A stretch of 61,464 nt of DNA from Planctomycetota bacterium. GTDB lineage: Bacteria; Planctomycetota; GCA-2746535. Shown here piece after piece: positions 55,765-61,464 of this stretch (within the stretch, counting starts at the first letter, position 1; each line of letters begins with the position of its first letter). The DNA is taken from NCBI GenBank assembly GCA_002746535.1, contig NVWA01000025.1:33897-95360 (forward strand), read 5' to 3'. The translations under genes were made by a program, and so were the position numbers. The notes beneath the pieces were generated by a model, which saw nothing but the letters and a program-made list of their open reading frames with translations, searched no databases and was not told the DNA's origin.

Positions 55765-56831
55765 GGTAATATCCAAGCACCACTTACTAAGTGGCTGCTT
55801 TTATTAGTAATCTTCGATAGTGTAATTGGAATTCTATCTTGGCATAAAACACCTAACACAGCAAAACCCATTGATTCACGTTCTTGAACTGGAATACCAT
55901 AATCATCACTTAAGACAACTGTTCCTTTGAAAAATAATTTTAATGCCTTTAATAATGCTTGATTACAAGCACCGCCACCAGCAACAATTAAATGTTCAGC
56001 ATTAGTTGGAATATTTTGACATATCACATAAGCGATTGCTTCACAGAACGTCCTTAATTGATCTTGGATTGTATATTCTGTCGTTACAATCAATAAATTT
56101 TTCAACTCATCATTTGAACCCAGAGATCTTTTACTTTTTGCCTGCTTATTTAATTGGAGTGTGATTTCAGAAAATAATTTTTCGTTCACATTACCTAGCA
56201 ATGCTTCTTTCCCGCCTATATCATAAGGGGCATCAAAATTGTTTTTATATAGGGCATCAAGAAGTTGATTACAAACACAAATATCACCGCCTTCAATTTT
56301 ATTGATATCTAAATCTTTCGGCAAATAGGTGAAGTTACTAAAACCTCCTAAATTTATTATGACTGTATCCATTTTTTGTTTATACATAATTAAATCAGAC
56401 ATGGGTGTCAAGGGTGCACCTTCCCCACCACAAGCTAAGTCCATTCCTCTTAAATCATAAACAACCGGACAATTAATTTCTTTAGCAATGACAAAGGGAT
56501 TAATTAACTGGCAACTCAATGGCGGTTTGTGATAAAGGGTTTGCCCATGTACACAAATCAAATCAACGGGACGATCTTTTATAAACTCTTTAATAGATTT
56601 TGCATGTAACTGACCAAAGTCATTTGCAGCCTTTAATATTGATGATAATTCTACAGCATTCTCATCTATACAAATTTTAAAAAACTCTGTGATTTCACTA
56701 ATTGACACACTACAACTATCTATTAATTCAACTTGTATTTCTAAACCTTCGCCTAACACTTTAATGTAAGAAATATCTAAGCCATCTAGACTAGTACCGC
56801 TCATACATCCAATGGCATATCTAGTTTTCAT
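55761..56831 (-). CDS. anmK: Anhydro-N-acetylmuramic acid kinase
   Basis: The 356-residue protein carries the AnmK landmarks: IGCMSGTSLDGLDISYI at the start, VCVHGQTLYHKPP, DLRGMDLACGGEGAPLTPMSD and INLGGFSNFTYL, and near the end HLIVAGGGACNQALL. AnmK phosphorylates and opens 1,6-anhydroMurNAc to MurNAc-6-phosphate, the substrate of MurQ. Length is slightly below the usual 370. It overlaps the transporter gene before it by 4 bp (ATGA) and the murQ gene after it, so all are translated as one unit. Confidence 0.95.
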   Translation of the reverse strand: MKTRYAIGCMSGTSLDGLDISYIKVLGEGLEIQVELIDSCSVSISEITEFFKICIDENAVELSSILKAANDFGQLHAKSIKEFIKDRPVDLICVHGQTLYHKPPLSCQLINPFVIAKEINCPVVYDLRGMDLACGGEGAPLTPMSDLIMYKQKMDTVIINLGGFSNFTYLPKDLDINKIEGGDICVCNQLLDALYKNNFDAPYDIGGKEALLGNVNEKLFSEITLQLNKQAKSKRSLGSNDELKNLLIVTTEYTIQDQLRTFCEAIAYVICQNIPTNAEHLIVAGGGACNQALLKALKLFFKGTVVLSDDYGIPVQERESMGFAVLGVLCQDRIPITLSKITNKSSHLVSGAWILP

Positions 56832-58414
56832 GCGTCACTTTCTTCTTGGAGGTTATTTGATGGCACTGAGATGCAAATTAAAAAACCAAAAAAGGTAGCA
56901 ACAACCATTTTCCATGGAAAGGCTAATTTAAAGTTAGGGCTAATAAGAAACCATTCTTCATTCAACGAAAACAAATAACAAATATTGTAGAAATTAATTT
57001 CAACTAAAGTTAATTGAAAGGTCATTAAATATACTGAAACAAATCCAAAAATAATTGCCAACCAAACTGTTGTTACATTACCTCTATTAGTGAATAATCC
57101 AGCAAGGAAGACTGCTAATAGACCTGAACAGGCAAAAACCATTACCATTAATGCTAAATCGATAAAGGAGCTTTTTCCATCCGTATTATCTGGTGTAAGA
57201 AGAATTGCTACTCCCCCAACTAAGAACCCAAATACTATTAAGGAAATTCGACTGATTTTTATAGAAGTATCATCATCCAAGTCGGCATATTTGTATTTAA
57301 CTATATCGCTATAAAAAGAGGAAGACATAGCATTCAACGCAGAATTAATACTGGATAATGCGGCAGAGAAGATTCCAGCAACTAACAACCCTTTTATTCC
57401 GACGGGAACAACCGTTAGTATAAAGTGCAAAAACACCTTCTGACCTTTAGGAGGTAACTCACCGGCAGTGATATTTGTTTCGTTATACAACACATATAGC
57501 AGCAAGCCAATAAACAAAAATAATATTTGTACTGGCAAACCAAGAACTGATCCTAATATGGCCGCTTTTGATCCTTCTTTACTATTTTTACAAGTTAAAA
57601 ACCGCTGGGCTAAATCATTATCTGTTCCATAAACACCAAGATGAAAAACCGTTTGTCCAATAATAATTGCCCAAAATGTATAACCATTTTGCCAATAGGT
57701 TTCATCTTCTTTTGGTGTATGGAAAAAATCCAACTTTGGATTTCCATCTACTTTTGTAGTTGACAAAATATCGTATATTTCTCCAGGTGACATAGAAATA
57801 GTATTGAGTAAATAAATAAGGGTAATCGTAATCACGAGTACATACACAACTGACTGCATAACATCTGTCCAGATTACGGCCCTAATACCGCCCATTATTG
57901 TGTAGGCAATTCCTGCGAAAGTCATTAACACAATGGTCAATTGAATATAAAAAACATTAACTTCGCCGACACAAACATACGAAAAAGCAAAACATGCTAT
58001 AAACAATCGACTTGCACTTGCTAGTATGCGACCTAATAAGAAAGCAATACTACCACCTACGCCGGCGAACATTCCAAAACGTACCTGTAGAAAACCATAT
58101 ATTGAGGTAACTTTATGTTTATAAAAAGCAGGGATAAAAAAGTATGCGACAATCAATCCTGCCAAAATTGAACCAATATTTATGGCCAGAAAAGAAAGGT
58201 TTCCAGAATATGATTTTTGTGGACCCCCTAAAAAAGTTGCCGCGGATTGAGCCGTCACCATAAAAGAGATCGCTGCGGCCCACATGGGAATTTTACCTGA
58301 GGCTGTAAAGTAATCCCTTGTATCGCTTTTTTTGCGAGTACTCAAATAGCCCACTATGGCAATAATGATGAAATATAGAGCTAAAACAGCATAATCCCAG
58401 AATTCAAGCTTCAT
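56828..58414 (-). CDS. Sodium:solute symporter (SSS family)
   Basis: The 528-residue protein has about 13 transmembrane segments and SSS motifs: RDYFTASGKIPMWAAAISFMVTAQSAATFLG near the start and SAALSSINSALNAMSSSFYSDI near residue 360, the latter containing the sodium-site serines. It resembles the sugar/sialic-acid branch more than proline carriers, but the call rests on context. As first gene of the anmK-murQ operon it probably imports MurNAc, anhydroMurNAc or a related amino sugar with sodium. TGAGAA lies before the ATG. The promoter region to its right has no copy of the shared GATACATA motif. Confidence 0.85.
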   Translation of the reverse strand: MKLEFWDYAVLALYFIIIAIVGYLSTRKKSDTRDYFTASGKIPMWAAAISFMVTAQSAATFLGGPQKSYSGNLSFLAINIGSILAGLIVAYFFIPAFYKHKVTSIYGFLQVRFGMFAGVGGSIAFLLGRILASASRLFIACFAFSYVCVGEVNVFYIQLTIVLMTFAGIAYTIMGGIRAVIWTDVMQSVVYVLVITITLIYLLNTISMSPGEIYDILSTTKVDGNPKLDFFHTPKEDETYWQNGYTFWAIIIGQTVFHLGVYGTDNDLAQRFLTCKNSKEGSKAAILGSVLGLPVQILFLFIGLLLYVLYNETNITAGELPPKGQKVFLHFILTVVPVGIKGLLVAGIFSAALSSINSALNAMSSSFYSDIVKYKYADLDDDTSIKISRISLIVFGFLVGGVAILLTPDNTDGKSSFIDLALMVMVFACSGLLAVFLAGLFTNRGNVTTVWLAIIFGFVSVYLMTFQLTLVEINFYNICYLFSLNEEWFLISPNFKLAFPWKMVVATFFGFLICISVPSNNLQEESDA

Positions 58415-58771
58415 AAATTCTCAATTGACTTTCATCTTTCGCTGTTGCACTTTACTACAATAAATTGTATGCTGGTATTATTGACCCACTATTTATGGTA
58501 GATTTTAATAATTAATCAAAAAGAAACTATCAGAATTTCATTACGGTTGATTTTAGAATATAATTTGCCATAAGAAATCGACTGCATATTTGCACAATGA
58601 CAACATGACACATGCCATTCATATCAACATATACATCAAGTAGTTATGACTATATTAATCAATCTCATTAATATTTCAATGGAAAATATTTTGAGTAAAA
58701 ATTGAAAAACTGCAATTTAGGTGCATAATAACATGTAAAAGTGCATTCCAAATGCAACCTTGAGTGAAATT
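58415..58771. other. Divergent gap before the MurNAc operon
   Basis: About 355 AT-rich bases hold the promoters of the symporter and the DUF4143 gene. A TTGACC lies at 58479-58484 on the plus strand without an obvious partner. I see no repeats, no operator of the shared type and no small gene. Confidence 0.4.
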
Positions 58772-59977
58772 ATGAGCACAACTTATAAAAAGATATTCAA
58801 CACCCATCTTAAAAAGTTTCCTTGTATATTGATCGCTGGGCCAAAATTTTATGGGCGCCAAGATGCAATAACAGATCTGTTACCAAATGATCATATAAAA
58901 TTCTCATTAGGAAGCCCAGAAGTTAGAGCCAAAGCCATTAGATATCCTCAAGAAATTTTTGATACAAAAGCCAAAGTCATTTTATTAGAAGACATACAAT
59001 ATGCGCCTAGTTTGGCTAAACATATAAGAGATCATATAAATAAAAATCAATCAATGAATCAAAAGTTTGTCTTAACGTCTTCTTTTGCAATTCAAGAATT
59101 AAAAGAAATAACAAAGAATCTATCAAGTAAATTTTCCATTTTACATATCAAACCCGGATATTTAATTGATGCAAATAATAGTACTAGCAAAGGTATCGTT
59201 TCTTTTCCTGATAAGAAAAGTAAACCTATCAGTAAATCAGACATACTAAAATCATTTCTCTATGGATATTCAAGAGTCAATAAAAACAAACATACAAAAT
59301 CTTCCCAAGCATGGTATGACACTTGGTTGACTACCTATATTGAAAGAGAAGTAAGAGCTATTCGAAATATTGAAAATATTACTGATTTTCAAATATTCTT
59401 AAAACGAATTGCCTCGCAAAATGATACGACATTAAATATGGCCGAAATTGCAAGAGAACTGAATGTTTCCTTGAATACCATTAAAGCCTGGATGACCATT
59501 TTGGCTAATTCTTTTGTTGTGAATCTTATCAAACCTTATCGGTTGAATTATGGGATTAGATGTAAACGAACACCTCATTTATATTTTAACGATACGGGAC
59601 TTATTTCTTATTTAACTGGCATTAAAAAAGTTAGCGACCTTGAAAAAAGCGAGCATTTAATTTCTATGCTTAAATCCGTAGCAATAAATGAAATCTATCG
59701 CTGGTATTTCAACCGAGGCGACTTCCCTATTTTTAGTATGTGGTCACCTAGTAACCAAGAAGATTCGTGCATTTTGCTTGAATCTGGTGATAAAATATAT
59801 GCTTTTGATTTTTCAATCCGTGCTAAAACGAATATAAAAGAATTCAAATTTCATCAACAACTAATGAACATATTTGGCAATTCTATCATTCTTCATAATA
59901 TTCATTTAGAAGATGATTATCATAAGATTGCAGATAATTGTTTTTCTTCTCCAATTCAATGGATGCTGAAATGGTGA
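58772..59977 (+). CDS. DUF4143/AAA-like protein with a degenerate P-loop
   Basis: The protein of about 401 residues has the layout of AAA ATPases with a C-terminal DUF4143: a P-loop region, the Walker B equivalent VILLEDIQYAP, a sensor-like FVLTSSFAI, then a winged helix MAEIARELNVSLNTIKAWMTIL and LYFNDTGLISYLTGI. Where the family reads GPRQVGKTTL, this protein reads GPKFYGRQDA, so the phosphate-binding Lys and Thr are absent. Walker B reads ED in place of DE. It may have lost ATPase activity. The family has no settled function, and is often encoded singly, as here. ATG 58772 is chosen over a TTG 12 nt earlier. Confidence 0.8.
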   Translation: MSTTYKKIFNTHLKKFPCILIAGPKFYGRQDAITDLLPNDHIKFSLGSPEVRAKAIRYPQEIFDTKAKVILLEDIQYAPSLAKHIRDHINKNQSMNQKFVLTSSFAIQELKEITKNLSSKFSILHIKPGYLIDANNSTSKGIVSFPDKKSKPISKSDILKSFLYGYSRVNKNKHTKSSQAWYDTWLTTYIEREVRAIRNIENITDFQIFLKRIASQNDTTLNMAEIARELNVSLNTIKAWMTILANSFVVNLIKPYRLNYGIRCKRTPHLYFNDTGLISYLTGIKKVSDLEKSEHLISMLKSVAINEIYRWYFNRGDFPIFSMWSPSNQEDSCILLESGDKIYAFDFSIRAKTNIKEFKFHQQLMNIFGNSIILHNIHLEDDYHKIADNCFSSPIQWMLKW

Positions 59978-60010
59978 GTTTTTAAGAAACTCATTAATTA
60001 AAAGAATTAT

Positions 60011-60033
60011 TCCACACAGAGGCACAGAGTTAA
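60011..60033 (+). repeat. ACACAGAGGCACAGAG repeat, copy 1
   Basis: TCCACACAGAGGCACAGAGT is the left copy of a repeat that appears three times around the GxxExxY gene. It has the same orientation as the copy at 60206-60236. It lies 34 bp after the DUF4143 stop codon. Confidence 0.75.
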
Positions 60034-60126
60034 TACAATGTGTAATATAAACTTCTTGCTATTATATTTTGATCTTCAATAAAACAAAACCATTAACTTA
60101 ATTTGTGAAATCGAATAAATGCATTT

Positions 60127-60157
60127 TTCTCTCTGTGTCTTTGTGCCTCTGTGTGGA
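60127..60157 (-). repeat. ACACAGAGGCACAGAG repeat, copy 2 (inverted)
   Basis: Reads CTCTGTGTCTTTGTGCCTCT followed by GTGTGGA on the plus strand, the inverse of copies 1 and 3. With either of them it could form a long hairpin. Confidence 0.75.
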
Positions 60158-60205
60158 TATATTTTATTTATTAAATTATAATCACTGGCTCATTTTAAGA
60201 ATTAA

Positions 60206-60236
60206 TCCACACAGAGGCACGGAGGCACAGAGTTAA
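60206..60236 (+). repeat. ACACAGAGGCACAGAG repeat, copy 3, overlapping a stop codon
   Basis: Contains TCCACACAGAGGCACGGAGG followed by CACAGAGTTAA, an extended version with one extra GGCAC unit. The stop codon of the GxxExxY gene (60233-60235) is inside it. The gap 59978-60232 between genes consists largely of these repeats. Confidence 0.75.
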
Positions 60237-60616
60237 AGCAAGATGCCATTTATTTTTCTGACGATGCCGTTTTTCATTAGTTCTTCATTAAAGTTTAATA
60301 AATAGCCTAATTTACAATTAGTTAGCTTGAGATAGGTAATTAATTGTTTTTTATGAACTGGCTGAATTGAAGATACAGTTTTAAGTTCAAGTATTACTTT
60401 GTTCTCAATTATAATATCAGCCCTAAATCCTTCGTTAAATTTTATTCCATTATACATTATTGATATTGGCACTTGCCTATCAACTTCCAATCCAGATTTA
60501 TTTAATTCATGAAATAAAACCACTTCGTATACTGACTCAAGCAATCCTGGTCCAAGATCTTTATGTATTTGAATCACACGATCTACAACTATTGTACCAA
60601 TTTCATTTTCAGTCAT
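60233..60616 (-). CDS. GxxExxY family protein
   Basis: The 127-residue protein carries the name-giving motif GPGLLESVYEVVL at residues about 22-34. A nuclease-like pattern follows: EGFRADIIIENKVILELKTVSSI resembles the Asp...Glu-x-Lys of PD-(D/E)XK enzymes, then KKQLITYLKLTNCKLGYLLNF. The family is widely scattered and its role is not settled; the fold suggests nucleic-acid binding or cleavage. AAAGGTTC lies upstream of the ATG. Repeats flank its 3' end, and the last one contains its stop codon. Confidence 0.85.
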   Translation of the reverse strand: MTENEIGTIVVDRVIQIHKDLGPGLLESVYEVVLFHELNKSGLEVDRQVPISIMYNGIKFNEGFRADIIIENKVILELKTVSSIQPVHKKQLITYLKLTNCKLGYLLNFNEELMKNGIVRKINGILL

Positions 60617-60672
60617 TATTTCTTTGAACCTTTGTGCTAAAAAATTAAATATAATAAATTAGGAAGATAAAA

Positions 60673-61320
60673 ATGAAAAAAGTACAGCAGTTATTTATGG
60701 TGCTATTAATGCCTCTTTTAGCTTTTTCAATATCAGCTAACGCTGAACAATATACCGAAGGTAAGCAATACACAAAAATCAGTGAAACAGCGTCAAGAAA
60801 CGCCGAAGTACGTGAATACTTTTCTTTTTATTGCCCCGCGTGTTTCCGTTTCGAACCGTTAATGAAAACAGTTAAAAATAATTTAACTGACGATGTGAAA
60901 TTCGAACGTAATCATGTTGATTTTTTACGTGCGGCATCACCAAAAATTCAAGGTATGTTAAGTAAAGCGATTGTTGTTGCTGAGCAACTAGGTATGGAGA
61001 AAAAATTAGTCGCCGCTATATTTAACTACATTCATGTACAACGTGCGGTGATTACCTCTGAAAAAGATATTCGTAATATATTCGTGCTCAATGGTGCTGA
61101 CGGTGATAAATTTGATAAATTAATGAAGAGTTTTAGCGTTAACTCTAAAGCTAAAGCAATGAAGAAAAGCCAAGATATTATGTCTAAAAGTGGCGCTTTA
61201 AAAAGTGTCCCAACGATTATAGTGAATGGAAAATATCGCATTAACGTAAGCGCAGTAGATAAAAACAACTTCGAACAAGATTATCAAAACTTGATCAACC
61301 ACCTGTTAACACTTAAATAG
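60673..61320 (+). CDS. dsbA: Periplasmic thiol:disulfide oxidoreductase DsbA
   Basis: The 215-residue protein has a cleavable signal peptide (SANA before EQY near residue 25), the thioredoxin-fold active site FYCPACFRFEP (Cys54, Cys57), the inserted helical domain, and a cis-proline segment LKSVPTIIVNG. It oxidises cysteines in exported proteins. The motif and the flanking phrase EYFSFYCP are typical of gammaproteobacterial DsbA. Arginine is encoded mostly by CGT, whereas most genes in this window favour AGA and CGA. Transfer from a gammaproteobacterium is plausible. AGGAAG precedes the ATG. No DsbB is seen in the window. Confidence 0.9.
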   Translation: MKKVQQLFMVLLMPLLAFSISANAEQYTEGKQYTKISETASRNAEVREYFSFYCPACFRFEPLMKTVKNNLTDDVKFERNHVDFLRAASPKIQGMLSKAIVVAEQLGMEKKLVAAIFNYIHVQRAVITSEKDIRNIFVLNGADGDKFDKLMKSFSVNSKAKAMKKSQDIMSKSGALKSVPTIIVNGKYRINVSAVDKNNFEQDYQNLINHLLTLK

Positions 61321-61347
61321 TTGCAAAACTAAGTAGTATATTTTCTA

Positions 61348-61412
61348 AGTCACGAGCTTAACAAGAGATCAATTGCGAAACACCTCGCAACTTTTCTTGG
61401 AAGCTCGTGACT
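61348..61412. repeat. Nested inverted repeat after dsbA
   Basis: A perfect 12-bp inverted repeat (AGTCACGAGCTT at 61348-61359, AAGCTCGTGACT at 61401-61412) encloses two inner pairs: CAAGA with TCTTG, and TTGCGA with TCGCAA around the loop AACACC. Together they form a long hairpin with small interruptions. No T-run follows, so it is not a simple terminator. Confidence 0.7.
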
Positions 61413-61464
61413 ATTAACTCGCTACTGAATGTAAAAACTACTGATCGAATAAATTTTGCAATAA

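Noticed and set aside
61348..61412. Integron attC site after dsbA
   Set aside because: An R''-like box is present but no complementary R' box (GTTRRRY) stands at the other arm.
1..61464. tRNA, rRNA or CRISPR arrays
   Set aside because: I saw no cloverleaf with a T-loop, no rRNA text and no regularly spaced identical repeats of CRISPR size. A tRNA scan was not run.

Overview
The window is AT-rich (about one third G+C by eye), and its gene content points to a member of the PVC bacteria. My best guess is Lentisphaerota or a marine relative; no rRNA or other phylogenetic marker is present to prove it. The reasons are large secreted GH123/DUF4091-type proteins, exported proteins that join a methyltransferase fold to a PQQ-type beta-propeller, GntR-LacI hybrid regulators, a DUF6785-type permease and several probable TTG starts.

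Layout. (1) 236-8964, minus strand: a four-gene operon for secreted proteins (two GH123-like proteins, an alpha/beta hydrolase, a PhoX-like phosphatase). (2) 9763-20263, plus strand: a peroxiredoxin, a GntR-LacI regulator, a CBM9-like lipoprotein, two methyltransferase/beta-propeller proteins and a 1-Cys peroxiredoxin. (3) 20483-28875, minus strand: an operon with an alpha/beta hydrolase, a canonical GH123/DUF4091 protein and a GH42-like protein. (4) 29282-35155: an unusual cluster with a membrane-anchored FeeM-like N-acyl amino acid synthase, a divergent sigma-54 activator, a nitroreductase-fold flavoprotein and a ThiF/E1-like adenylating enzyme. (5) 35562-46000, minus strand: a polysaccharide operon with a PL8 lyase, two more GH123-like paralogs, a sialate O-acetylesterase family protein, another hydrolase and a gutted GH123-like paralog beside the promoter. 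(6) 46291-46599: a fold-back element. (7) 46680-52342: an ornithine cyclodeaminase family protein, an M28 peptidase-like protein and a DUF6785-like permease, next to a second GntR-LacI regulator (52947-54059). (8) 54071-58414: a MurNAc/anhydroMurNAc salvage operon. (9) 58772-61464: a DUF4143 protein with a broken P-loop, a GxxExxY protein amid repeats, and a DsbA that looks gammaproteobacterial.

How it fits together. Regions 1, 3, 5 and 7 share a promoter-proximal motif (TATGTATC on the plus strand, followed in the best copies by TTATATTACC). A related copy lies in opposite orientation 110-220 bp further upstream, which suggests one regulon controlled through paired operators, plausibly by the regulator at 52947. 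The substrates appear to be amino-sugar polysaccharides (PL8, GH123, acetylesterase, MurNAc genes).

The best candidate for an undescribed system is region 4. The acyltransferase has a near-perfect -24/-12 promoter. The activator gene is preceded by three copies of a 10-bp site at an exact 21-bp period, plus one inverted copy. I infer a sigma-54-controlled pathway that makes and modifies an N-acylated amino acid.
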